The notes beneath the pieces were generated by a model. That model did no database searches. It saw nothing but the letters and a program-made list of their open reading frames with translations, and had not been told where the DNA came from. 64,000 nt of DNA from a virus. Each line of letters begins with the position of its first letter. The first letter of the stretch is position 1. Made by a program: the position numbers and the translations under genes. Positions 52,545 through 60,983 of this stretch are shown one piece after another. Location: IMG/VR virus record IMGVR_UViG_3300036770_003984, positions 62,001 to 126,000 of that record; one strand, 5' to 3'.

Positions 52545-53993
52545 TTACGACCGAAGGGAGAGATAATTTTCTTTACCCATGTCACCCAAATTTTTAATAA
52601 ATCCTTTTTCAGTCTCACCAATGAAATTCAAAAATTTATAGAAATCATTTTTATTGGTTTTCAAATAGTATATTCCAAATAAATCAATTAAATCGGATTT
52701 TTCCATAAATTCATTTTTAATATCCTTTTTAATAAATTTTTCAACAAAAAACATTTCAGGGATTTTATTATAACCAATTTCATTTAATAATTCCAAATCA
52801 TAATAAAAACGATATTGTCTTGGATTGGATTTAATCAACATCAAAATAAATCTATTAATGTCCAATTCCAATAGGTAATCAAACTTATTTTTATTTTCTC
52901 CCTTAATTAATTCGTAATCCCCACTTGAAAATTTTGAAAAAATAGCTTGATTTGGATCATTCTTACGAAGTTTAAAAAATGTTTCTAACCTTTCATCCAA
53001 AATTTTATTATACCTATTCAACAATTTACCATCTTGTTTTATTAATTCAACTTGATTATTTGTTAATGAAACCCCAAGATTCATATACTTATTCTTCAAA
53101 TCCGATGGTAAACTCTGAAATTGTTTATCCGTTAATGTATTAATTAATGTTACATAAACATCAATATAATATTCCTTGTCCTTATAACTTAATTTGGAAA
53201 ACTCCTCATCATTTAATCCATCCTTAAATCTTTCATATTTTCCCTTCTCATCATCACCCAATGGAACATTCTTAAAGTAATCCTGTAATCCATTTAATTC
53301 TGGGGCAATTCCCAATATTTGTTCCCAACTCATTTTTTTATCCCCATCATTCAATGCCGATGTAACAACATATTCACCACCCTTCAAAACTTGTATAACA
53401 AAGAAATGCCACTTATCCCTAAAATCGCCTTCAAACTTTTTTCCAGATGTATTCCAATAATTAAATTCATTATCAGTTGCACCCTTCCTCTTAACAAAAT
53501 AAAATGATGGTTCAGTTTCACCCATCCTATATCTCATATACATATTTGAAGCATCACTCCTAGATACACACCAACTATATGGTTTATTACCCTTATACTC
53601 AACACAGGATTGTCTATTTGGTGCATAATATATCTCAACCTTTTCATTCTCAAATATTGGTTTCCCATCAACCTTTATATCCTCAAAATTTGCTGAACCA
53701 AAATTCCTCTGTCCAGCCATATAATCAACAACCAATTCCAATTCCTTGAATGTCTTATATTGGTCAATGTCATATCTTTTCATCCCCTTCTCAATATTCA
53801 ATCCATCCAAGTCAGCATTCTCCAACTCCTTATACTTCTTATCCTTAATCTCCCTAAAATCATTCAAGTACTTATCAACAATCCCCTCATCATTCCCCTG
53901 TTGAATAAATTTATTTTTTTGTGTCTTGAAATCTTCATTAATTACCCCATTAATTAATTTCCTCAATTGAGATTCCGTTATTATAATTTTCAT
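52545..53993 (-). CDS. tagged protein with YSWCVSR motif, 482 aa
   Basis: Class A tag MKIIITESQLRKLINGVINE (I-N-E). Middle: YYAPNRQSCVEYKGNKPYSW, CVSRSDASNMYMRYRMGETE, PSFYFVKRKG; SW-C followed by an aromatic strand is a signature I associate with virion proteins of large phages but cannot name. The C-terminal half has repeated DEEFSKLSYKDKEYYIDVYV-type helices. Ends with LSLRS. Likely internal virion protein. Confidence 0.65.
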   Translation of the reverse strand: MKIIITESQLRKLINGVINEDFKTQKNKFIQQGNDEGIVDKYLNDFREIKDKKYKELENADLDGLNIEKGMKRYDIDQYKTFKELELVVDYMAGQRNFGSANFEDIKVDGKPIFENEKVEIYYAPNRQSCVEYKGNKPYSWCVSRSDASNMYMRYRMGETEPSFYFVKRKGATDNEFNYWNTSGKKFEGDFRDKWHFFVIQVLKGGEYVVTSALNDGDKKMSWEQILGIAPELNGLQDYFKNVPLGDDEKGKYERFKDGLNDEEFSKLSYKDKEYYIDVYVTLINTLTDKQFQSLPSDLKNKYMNLGVSLTNNQVELIKQDGKLLNRYNKILDERLETFFKLRKNDPNQAIFSKFSSGDYELIKGENKNKFDYLLELDINRFILMLIKSNPRQYRFYYDLELLNEIGYNKIPEMFFVEKFIKKDIKNEFMEKSDLIDLFGIYYLKTNKNDFYKFLNFIGETEKGFIKNLGDMGKENYLSLRS

Positions 53994-54099
53994 AATTTAA
54001 TTTTAATATAAATATATCAATTTAAAAAGGGGCTGGGGATTTGAAACGAGTGTAACGAGAAAAAAAATATCCCCACTATAAAAATGAGGACAATTAATA

Positions 54100-54612
54100 T
54101 TAATCAATTGACTTCAAATAAGCCATACATTCTTTTAACCCAATAATATTAACACCAATATTCTCATAGTCCTCACAAGTCTTTTCATAAAACCCCTTAG
54201 TACCCTTAGGCAATCTATTGTGTTCACTCTCAGTTAATGTTATTGTTGTACCATATTTTTTTAATATCTCAATAAACTCCTCAATAGTCATATTAGGATT
54301 TTTCTCCAACTTCGAAAATATAACCCTACTTGAAAGAGTTCTATTATATACATGCTCCTCAACATTCTTCTCCAACTTTTTTAATGCCTCATCAGATATT
54401 AAACCCACCTTGAAAAAACTACAACTCGTTATATCATATATAACACTCCTATTCAAACCACAAAATGTTTTACACTGTGACTTATTACTCTTATACTCAA
54501 TATACAATGGTAAAAGACACTTAAACATCTTTAATACCATATCAATTTTCATAAATTGAATGTCAGTTAATTTCTTCTCCTTTGGTTCTTTTACCTTTTT
54601 TGTCGTTGCCAT
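54100..54612 (-). CDS. hypothetical protein, 170 aa
   Basis: MATTKKVKEPKEKKLTDIQF, Lys-rich start, then VLKMFKCLLPLYIEYKSNKS and several Cys (CKTFCGLNRSVIYDITSC). C-terminal ITLTESEHNRLPKGTKGFYE. Basic N-terminus and Cys-rich middle could indicate DNA contact, which is guesswork. Convergent space of about 180 bases with a hairpin separates it from 54797. Confidence 0.55.
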   Translation of the reverse strand: MATTKKVKEPKEKKLTDIQFMKIDMVLKMFKCLLPLYIEYKSNKSQCKTFCGLNRSVIYDITSCSFFKVGLISDEALKKLEKNVEEHVYNRTLSSRVIFSKLEKNPNMTIEEFIEILKKYGTTITLTESEHNRLPKGTKGFYEKTCEDYENIGVNIIGLKECMAYLKSID

Positions 54613-54796
54613 AATTGTATATTTTTAATTGGTAATTTAATTCTGTAAAGTTAATACATTATCCCAATTTCTCAAATTTTTTCCAAAATTTTTTTTTTAC
54701 ATTTTCACTTATATATGGGGGTACTTACTTTTTTCCCATAAATAAAAAACCCCTCTTTTGGGGGAGGGGAATAAATTATTTTTTATATAATATTTG

Positions 54797-55174
54797 TTAT
54801 GTCACTTGACAATATTTTGATTTTATTATTGCCTCAACTTTTTCGTTGAATCTCATATCAATAGATCCTATCCTTTTATTTGTTTTTCCTGTCAAAACCA
54901 CTAAACCTGTTTTACAGTCAAAAAAGGAAAACCCACTCCAAGGTTCATTGGACTTATCCAATAGTGATTCTGCTACAACATCAAATTTTATTTTGAGAGT
55001 ATTTTGTTCTTCAATTGTTTCCAAATATTTTAAAACTATTTGGTTAGCAAATTCCGTATCATGTCTATCTTTGTCATAAAGATATGTAGTATATGTCTCA
55101 TCATTTGATTCATTTATTATCCTTTTAACTAATCTAGTTAAATCACTTTCTGTTAATCTTACTATTCTTCTCAT
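54797..55174 (-). CDS. tagged protein, class B tag, 125 aa
   Basis: MRRIVRLTESDLTRLVKRII then NES, near-identical to the tags at 38803 and 51430, with I-N-E. The body is a compact beta domain (TYTTYLYDKDRHDTEFANQI, GFSFFDCKTGLVVLTGKTNK). Octamer-like TATATTTATATATA upstream. Function unknown; strong tag case. Confidence 0.7.
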   Translation of the reverse strand: MRRIVRLTESDLTRLVKRIINESNDETYTTYLYDKDRHDTEFANQIVLKYLETIEEQNTLKIKFDVVAESLLDKSNEPWSGFSFFDCKTGLVVLTGKTNKRIGSIDMRFNEKVEAIIKSKYCQVT

Positions 55175-55299
55175 ATTTTTTTTTGATTAATTTATTTGTA
55201 TATATAAATATACCTCATATTATGAAATTTTTCCCAAATTTTTTTTTCATATATGGGTATTTCCCAATTTTCCAAAATTTTTACCAGAAATTTTTTTAT

Positions 55300-55480
55300 A
55301 CACTTTGTAAAGGGGATTGTCCCCCCTATTTACGACAAATACGACATTTTATGGGGAGGGGGGATACCCAGCTCCCACCCATATAAGGAGGCAGGGGGGT
55401 TATATGACCATAATATAGGGAGGGGAATGGGGTTTAAACAAATAAAATAGATAGTCCCCCCTGTGTCAAATTAAACCCCG
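55300..55480. other. G-rich, gene-free divergent region with inverted repeats
   Basis: Between the leftward gene at 55174 and the rightward gene at 55792 there is no credible coding. It has several GGGG/CCCC runs (GGGGATTGTCCCCCC at about 55312), a GGGGTTTAA/TTAAACCCC pair (about 55430-55480) and AT-rich flanks. Possible replication origin, packaging site or control region; not proven. Confidence 0.35.
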
Positions 55481-55657
55481 TGACAATATGACATACCATC
55501 CCCCTTCGTATATGTTATGTATTGTGTATATGGGGGACTGACATAATGACAAAGGAAGTATGTCGTATGTTGTGGGTAAGATGGGGAGATGAGTACTGAC
55601 ATAATGTCAATGTAGGTATTGGATGTATTACGTATATGCCGGCATGACAAGATGTCA
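55481..55657. promoter_or_regulatory. TGACA-N3-TGTCA operator-like cluster, left part
   Basis: Perfect palindromes TGACATAATGTCA (55597-55609) and TGACAAGATGTCA (55645-55657), plus same-spacing variants TGACAATATGACA (55481-55493) and TGACATAATGACA (55539-55551). They lie upstream of the rightward HExxH gene at 55792 and the leftward 54797 gene. Confidence 0.5.
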
Positions 55658-55791
55658 TACCCAACTTGTTCAATTTTCGCACAAGTTGAATCCTACAGAA
55701 TAATATTTTATTATAGTATTGGGGAACTAAATGGTGTGATGGATCGTTATAGTATTGTAATGATTATTCACCCACCTATAATACAACTGAT

Positions 55792-56193
55792 ATGATATAC
55801 GCTAACGACAGACTTGAAGGGATGACCAAGTACAAGGTCAATAAGATTAAGGATAAGGTTATGGAGTATTGTGTTAATACTCTTGGGTATAGAAAGACAT
55901 TGGGTATCAGTGGTATTACCCTTTCGTATATTGAGTGTGATGAATATTGGGGAATTTATGACCCTGAATCCCACCACATCTATGTGTATATGAATAACCT
56001 TAAGACAGTTAGTGACTTGACTAGAACTATTATCCACGAGTATACCCACTCTGTCCAGGATATTAGTAAATTATATAGTAAGTTGTATAAGAAGTTTGGG
56101 TATGATAATCACCCAATGGAGATTGAGGCTTATGCCAATGAGAAAGTTTACAATAGGAAGGTATTGAACTATATTCGTAGGGAACTAAAATAG
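55792..56193 (+). CDS. small HExxH putative metallopeptidase, 133 aa
   Basis: RTIIHEYTHSVQDISKLYSK holds HExxH (about residues 84-88), and HPMEIEAYANEKVYNRKVLN provides a plausible distal Glu. N-terminal KVNKIKDKVMEYCVNTLGYR is helical. Similar motif layout to the protein at 42116. No signal peptide. Downstream a small membrane protein gene starts 7 bases after its stop. May act on a phage or host protein; unproven. Confidence 0.65.
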   Translation: MIYANDRLEGMTKYKVNKIKDKVMEYCVNTLGYRKTLGISGITLSYIECDEYWGIYDPESHHIYVYMNNLKTVSDLTRTIIHEYTHSVQDISKLYSKLYKKFGYDNHPMEIEAYANEKVYNRKVLNYIRRELK

Positions 56194-56199
56194 ATTATT

Positions 56200-56352
56200 A
56201 TGTTGTATATTATTGCTTGGATGGTTGTTATTGTTGGAGGGGTTGCATTATTCCTCTACATTGGGGAACTTATTAGTAACAAGTATCCCCAATCTTCATT
56301 TGCTAAGACCTGGAGACACTATGTATCAGACACGGATCCTGATGAGATGTAG
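56200..56352 (+). CDS. small membrane protein, 50 aa
   Basis: ATG at 56200 gives MLYIIAWMVVIVGGVALFLY, one helix, then a polar tail with SFAKTWRHYVSDTDPDEM. Co-directional with the metallopeptidase gene. Its 3' end overlaps the converging 99-residue ORF. No family recognised. Confidence 0.45.
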   Translation: MLYIIAWMVVIVGGVALFLYIGELISNKYPQSSFAKTWRHYVSDTDPDEM

Positions 56353-56618
56353 TGTTTCAGTTTAGTAAGTGAGTCTTCTCGTATTTCGAATTGAAGATTA
56401 AAGAAGTCCCCCTCTGTGAGTGGGGATTTTTTGTTTATGTCAGTTATGATGTCAGTCATATTGCAATAAGATAGTACATAGAATGTATGGGGTTGTAGTT
56501 TGGATGTGTATGTTGAGTATATACAAGTCCCACTTATATCATCCTGACAATATGTCACCACATATTTTTCGTTTACTTTAGATATTATGGTGGGGATGTT
56601 GGTTAAAAACTGGTTCAT
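56319..56618 (-). CDS. hypothetical protein, 99 aa, operator-flanked
   Basis: MNQFLTNIPTIISKVNEKYV, then VTYCQDDISGTCIYSTYTSK. A perfect TGACA-N3-TGTCA site (56638-56650) lies about 20 bases upstream of the start, and another (56545-56557) falls within the gene. It overlaps the end of the 50-residue gene. It could be the regulator or a target of that site. Weak support otherwise. Confidence 0.4.
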   Translation of the reverse strand: MNQFLTNIPTIISKVNEKYVVTYCQDDISGTCIYSTYTSKLQPHTFYVLSYCNMTDIITDINKKSPLTEGDFFNLQFEIREDSLTKLKHYISSGSVSDT

Positions 56619-56703
56619 AATTTAGTATATTTGGGTCTGACACTATGTCAGTCGTTAATTTTTATGTTAAAATTGTTAAAAAATTTGGAAATGTCATTGT
56701 GTC
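56434..56703. promoter_or_regulatory. TGACA-N3-TGTCA operator-like cluster, right part
   Basis: Perfect sites TGACAATATGTCA (56545-56557) and TGACACTATGTCA (56638-56650), with TGTCA direct pairs at 56438 and 56692. Same element as in 55481-55657 and before dnaK. Confidence 0.5.
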
Positions 56704-57413
56704 AGGTGGAGGGGACAATCCCCAGCTATACGTTGAACAAGTAATGTTTCCCACTTCTTCCCACAATTATCCACCAATAAATAGTGTTAATGATAGTTAA
56801 AACGTAATTTATTGTCGTTTTTGACATCATTAGGGTCGATTATTTTACTATACCCATTTCTCAGTAAAAAAAGTTATTGATTATTGGGGAGTGGGTGGGA
56901 CACATAGTGTCTTAGGAATAGGACTAATATAGTGAATAATATGAATACTTCAACCCCATCTTTGATGGATATGATAATGTTTAAATGATTATACAAATGC
57001 GTACTATATTGTTCATATAATTGTGCATTATGAAATCCATTAATAATAACCCTTGTAATAATTTACCATAAAATATCATTGAAAGAGACGATAGTCTAAT
57101 ATATCGTTGATATTGGTGATAAATTACGATTGTGGAGGATTTAAATACACTTACCATATATGGAGTCGGAGACAATGTAGAAAGTGTTGTGATGGGGGAA
57201 TGAGAGGGTTATGTGATGGATTACCATTATATATTAATAAAAAAGGAATGTGTAAAATTTACACATTGCAATATAATGGGGGATTGGATTATGAACGACT
57301 CATAGTGGAACGATAGTGTAGCGGTTTCCCAGAAACGGAGTGGAGGGGAAAATGAGAGGGGAGTGAGTAATTTAATTCCCCATTATTGTATTTATGTATA
57401 AAATAATAATTGA
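56704..57413. other. gene-poor stretch of about 700 bases
   Basis: No open frame here looks convincing; those present are short, rich in rare residues and overlapping. The only clear structure is the palindrome at 57248-57268. Upstream of the tandem tagged-gene array at 57414, so leader and promoter signals are expected. A TTGTATTTATGTATAAAAT box lies at about 57386. Confidence 0.4.
57248..57268. promoter_or_regulatory. 21-bp perfect palindrome
   Basis: AATGTGTAAA-A-TTTACACATT. Too short a loop for a stable terminator, better suited as a protein-binding operator. Located 145 bases upstream of the first gene of the tandem tagged array. Confidence 0.5.
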
Positions 57414-58073
57414 ATGAGAGTAATAATAAGTGAGGAACAATATAGATACATTCTTGAGAATGAGGAGGAGTTAACCAATAAACCAATTGATAAAAATCTA
57501 TTGGAAATATCTGTGGATGAGTTTTTACCAATTTGGAGTATTTTTATAAAAACATATAAGAAGAAGGGATATGATGGGTTAAAATTATATGGTGATTTGG
57601 ATTTAAGTAAATTAGATGTTGAAGATATTGAAAAGATATTAAATGAGGTCGTTATAGTTACAGGTAATTTGGATTTACGATATACAGATATAACAACATT
57701 AGGTAAATTAGAATCTGTTGGGGGTAATTTGAACTTGATTTTGAATGATATTAAATCACTGGGTAATTTAAAATATGTTGGGGGTTATTTATCTTTGAAG
57801 GAAACATCAATAACATCTTTGGGTAATTTAGAAAAAGTTGGAACCGCTTTATATTTGGAGGGTACACCAATAACATCTTTGGGTGAATTGAAATCGGTTG
57901 GGGATGATTTGGATTTAGATTTTAGTAAAATTAAAAGTTTGGGAAATCTTAAATCAGTTGGAGAAGATTTGTATTTAAGGCGTACTCCACTTGGAAAAAA
58001 ATTAAAAGAAAGTGGAATGAGTGAAGATGAAATTAAAAATAAATTTGGTGTTAAAGGTAATTTATATCTATGA
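57414..58073 (+). CDS. tagged leucine-rich-repeat-like protein, 219 aa
   Basis: Class A tag MRVIISEEQYRYILENEEEL. From about residue 75 there are five or more repeats of about 21-23 residues built on ITSLGNLxxVGxxLxLxxT (for example TDITTLGKLESVGGNLNLIL, TSITSLGNLEKVGTALYLEG), an LRR-like solenoid. Stop overlaps the start of the next gene (ATGA). First gene of an eight-gene rightward array. Likely a binding protein; ligand unknown. Confidence 0.75.
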   Translation: MRVIISEEQYRYILENEEELTNKPIDKNLLEISVDEFLPIWSIFIKTYKKKGYDGLKLYGDLDLSKLDVEDIEKILNEVVIVTGNLDLRYTDITTLGKLESVGGNLNLILNDIKSLGNLKYVGGYLSLKETSITSLGNLEKVGTALYLEGTPITSLGELKSVGDDLDLDFSKIKSLGNLKSVGEDLYLRRTPLGKKLKESGMSEDEIKNKFGVKGNLYL

Positions 58074-58594
58074 GAGTAATAATAAGTGAGAGTCAGTATA
58101 GACAAATTATTGAATCTGAGAATAAGATTAGTGATAGGAAGTTAAAGATATATAAAGACACCATTGATGAAATTGGACTTGAGTTGGCTGGACATGCGTT
58201 AAGTAAAGGATTATGGGAATTTATTGAGATGGGTTTGGTTAAACATTATAATGAGTATTTGGATTTAGATGGGACACCGATTAAGACATTGGGTAATTTA
58301 AAATCAGTTGATGGTAGTGTGGATTTACGTAATACATCAATTGAAGATTTGGGTAATTTAACCTCAATTGAGAATGATTTATTCTTAATGTTCATACCTA
58401 CTATTAAATCATTAGGAAATTTGAAATCAGTTGGTGGTGATTTGTATTTAAATAATTGTGAAAATTTAACATCATTGGGTAATTTGAATAAAGTTGGTGG
58501 TAATTTGTATTTAAGAAATACCCCAATATCAAAAACAATGTCAAAATATGATATAAAGAGAAAAATAAAAGTTAGGGGTGAAATTTTAATATGA
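58070..58594 (+). CDS. tagged leucine-rich-repeat-like protein, 174 aa
   Basis: Tag MRVIISESQYRQIIESENKI (I-I-E). The helix module (YKDTIDEIGLELAGHALSKG, LWEFIEMGLV) follows, then repeats such as IKTLGNLKSVDGSVDLRNTS and IKSLGNLKSVGGDLYLNNCE. ATGA overlaps on both sides. Paralogue of the preceding and following genes. Confidence 0.75.
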   Translation: MRVIISESQYRQIIESENKISDRKLKIYKDTIDEIGLELAGHALSKGLWEFIEMGLVKHYNEYLDLDGTPIKTLGNLKSVDGSVDLRNTSIEDLGNLTSIENDLFLMFIPTIKSLGNLKSVGGDLYLNNCENLTSLGNLNKVGGNLYLRNTPISKTMSKYDIKRKIKVRGEILI

Positions 58595-59178
58595 GAATAA
58601 TAATAAGTGAGAGTCAGTATAGACAGATTATTGAGAATGAGGAAAACTCATTTGATTATAACTTATATCCATTGGATTTGAATGATATTGTTGGGGATGA
58701 TATTGAAGAGATATTAGTTAAGGGGTATAGACGTTTTAATAAATTTCGTACATCTTTTGATGGTATAATGATAATAGGTTATTTTGATTTATCATATGTT
58801 TATAATGATGATGTGAAGGAAATATTAAAAGAATTAGTTATGGTTGTTGGTAATTTTGAGATTTTTAATAGACGTGTTGATTTACCAAAATTAAAAATGG
58901 TAAAAGGTAGTTTAATATTAGAAAATACTAAAATGAAATCTTTACCTGAATTAGAATATGTTGATGGGTCTTTAAAACTTCATAGTTCTAGTATTGAATC
59001 ATTACCTAAATTAAAAAAAGTTGGTGTGGAATTGGATTTAAGGAATACTAAAATAGCTGAATTACCTAGTTTGGAATTTGTTGGTGGTGATTTACATACT
59101 GGTGAATCCCCACTCGCTAAATTAAATTTTAGGGATTTTAGAAGTAAGATAAAAATTTTAGGAGGAATAAGTAAATAA
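58591..59178 (+). CDS. tagged repeat protein, 195 aa
   Basis: Tag MRIIISESQYRQIIENEENS. Repeats diverge to LPKL/LPEL variants: MKSLPELEYVDGSLKLHSSS, IESLPKLKKVGVELDLRNTK, IAELPSLEFVGGDLHTGESP. Same solenoid type with Pro instead of Gly after L. Starts in the ATGA overlap of the previous gene. Confidence 0.75.
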   Translation: MRIIISESQYRQIIENEENSFDYNLYPLDLNDIVGDDIEEILVKGYRRFNKFRTSFDGIMIIGYFDLSYVYNDDVKEILKELVMVVGNFEIFNRRVDLPKLKMVKGSLILENTKMKSLPELEYVDGSLKLHSSSIESLPKLKKVGVELDLRNTKIAELPSLEFVGGDLHTGESPLAKLNFRDFRSKIKILGGISK

Positions 59179-59179
59179 T

Positions 59180-59785
59180 ATGAAAATAATAATTAATGAA
59201 GAACAATTAAGACAGATTATTGAATCTAGGTATTTGAGGAGTACACCCAAATTAAGGGAATCGATTAACAAGTATTTGGATGATTATGTGTCGAGTGGTA
59301 ATAGAAAGATTGGGAAGAAATCTCGTAACTATGGTAATCTTCGTGAGGATTGGTGTGTTGATGGGGTTAAAGTTATAACTATGATATATTATTTTGTGGA
59401 TGGTAAATTTGAGAATGGGACTTTGCTTATATCTAAAGATGTTCTTAAAACAATACAACAAATGTTTAGTGTAAGAGAGTCATTTGCATTAAATACAATT
59501 GAGGAGTGGTATGAAGATACAATGATACCCAAGTTTGAGGAAATTGTTGGTGAGTCAGGGTTTTATATTACTGAGATTGATAAAGTTAGTAGTAACCCTT
59601 GTGTTCCTGAACCTGTTAAACCTGAAGGTATTACAGATGAGGAGATGATTGACTTCATTGATAAAAACACGGGATATAATAGACAAAAGATTATAGATAA
59701 GATTGAATCTGGTGAGAGAGAATTGGAGGATTTTTATTTGGATATTGTTGATACTGTTAATATGAAAAAAATATATGGAATATGA
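59180..59785 (+). CDS. tagged hypothetical protein, 201 aa
   Basis: Tag MKIIINEEQLRQIIESRYLR. The body has NYGNLREDWCVDGVKVITMI and NTIEEWYEDTMIPKFEEIVG, the latter like the ExxxWYxxxxxPxxxxI segment of the 59782 and 60980 proteins. C-terminal helix bundle ending NMKKIYGI. Overlaps the next gene by ATGA. Function unknown. Confidence 0.7.
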   Translation: MKIIINEEQLRQIIESRYLRSTPKLRESINKYLDDYVSSGNRKIGKKSRNYGNLREDWCVDGVKVITMIYYFVDGKFENGTLLISKDVLKTIQQMFSVRESFALNTIEEWYEDTMIPKFEEIVGESGFYITEIDKVSSNPCVPEPVKPEGITDEEMIDFIDKNTGYNRQKIIDKIESGERELEDFYLDIVDTVNMKKIYGI

Positions 59786-60480
59786 AAATAATAATAAATG
59801 AAAGACAGTTAAGACAGATTATTGAATCTGAGGATAAGGTTAAAAAAAATTTAAGGGCTTATAAAATTGCCATTGATGAATATGGAATTTATGATGCAGC
59901 TAGAATATTAAGTAAAACAATTATTGAGTTATATGAACTTGGTCTTTTTGATATTCCCACAGCAATTAAACAATTGGGTTTACATGAAACATCAGAGTTT
60001 TTAGATATACCTACGCTTGAATTACTTAAAAAGATTGACTACGATATTAGTGAAATAAAACCATTTGACTTGTTTCCAGTATTGTTTGAAATGGATAAGT
60101 ATTATAAGGGTGGTGAAATTGATGTTAATTGGGACGATGAAAATAGTTATTTTGTTACTTGGTCATCAGATTTTAAAATAGGTGAATATTTAATCGGTTG
60201 TGCAACAATGGCTCTTCCTGAATTTGAGGGTAAAGATAAGGGTAAAGTGTATGTTGAGAATTCTCATTGTTGGGTTGATAATAATTTAACAACATCTGAT
60301 TTTAATAATGTTTTTGATTATGATGTTAAAACAATTGATTTTGATATTCCCACCGAATTTGAGAGTTGGGATGTTATGGTTGAATGGTATAAGACTGAAT
60401 ATAAGCCAAATGTTTATAAGATAATGAAAGAACAAGCGTTTGAGATAATTAAACAATTGAAAAGAAAAGGCGAAATATAA
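59782..60480 (+). CDS. tagged hypothetical protein, 232 aa, paralogue of 60980
   Basis: Tag MKIIINERQLRQIIESEDKV followed by helix module LRAYKIAIDEYGIYDAARIL, SKTIIELYELGLFD. C-terminal beta domain includes NSYFVTWSSDFKIGEYLIGC and ESWDVMVEWYKTEYKPNVYK. The same order and many identical residues recur at 60980-61678, so this is a duplicate pair separated by one gene. Confidence 0.7.
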   Translation: MKIIINERQLRQIIESEDKVKKNLRAYKIAIDEYGIYDAARILSKTIIELYELGLFDIPTAIKQLGLHETSEFLDIPTLELLKKIDYDISEIKPFDLFPVLFEMDKYYKGGEIDVNWDDENSYFVTWSSDFKIGEYLIGCATMALPEFEGKDKGKVYVENSHCWVDNNLTTSDFNNVFDYDVKTIDFDIPTEFESWDVMVEWYKTEYKPNVYKIMKEQAFEIIKQLKRKGEI

Positions 60481-60983
60481 TGAAAATAATAATTAACGAG
60501 AGTCAGTTGAGACAGATTATTGAATCTAAAAAAAATATTAGGGCATATAAACTAATGGTTGATGAACTTGGATTAAAGAACGCATCAGAACAATTGGGAA
60601 TACCTGTATATAAATTAATTGAGATGGGTGCTGTTGAAAAATCTTTATTTCAAAATACATTAAATGAAACACTTAAAATGTTAAAGGATGCTGCTGAAGA
60701 AGAGCCTAGGGATTTTCGTCCTATTTTCTCGGAAAATATTGATAATGTTGAAAGTATTGATATTGAAAGTTTTGATAATGAAGAAATTCGTAATAATATA
60801 AAACTAATTATTAATGTTGTTGTAACACTTGATGTTGATATTCCATTTGGAAAATGGGAAGCTATTGCAGAAATATTTGATGAATTACAATATTATATGA
60901 AAAGAAAACTGATGACTTATATTAAATTAAAATTGGCTGATAATGGTGTTAAAATATTAAATAATATTGAAAGGGATATATGA
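60480..60983 (+). CDS. tagged hypothetical protein, 167 aa
   Basis: Tag MKIIINESQLRQIIESKKNI and helix module RAYKLMVDELGLKNASEQLG, IPVYKLIEMGAVE. The C-terminal half is different (KLIINVVVTLDVDIPFGKWE, AIAEIFDELQYYM). First base overlaps the stop of the preceding gene. A mosaic of shared N-terminus and new C-terminus. Confidence 0.7.
   Translation: MKIIINESQLRQIIESKKNIRAYKLMVDELGLKNASEQLGIPVYKLIEMGAVEKSLFQNTLNETLKMLKDAAEEEPRDFRPIFSENIDNVESIDIESFDNEEIRNNIKLIINVVVTLDVDIPFGKWEAIAEIFDELQYYMKRKLMTYIKLKLADNGVKILNNIERDI

Noticed and set aside
57107-57531. Short open frames of 69 and 80 residues
   Set aside because: Rich in Cys, Arg and His with unlikely composition, overlapping each other on both strands and a palindrome; no start signals.
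59252-59461. Leftward 69-residue open frame within the tagged array
   Set aside because: Antisense to a gene with a clear tag and paralogues; no independent support.
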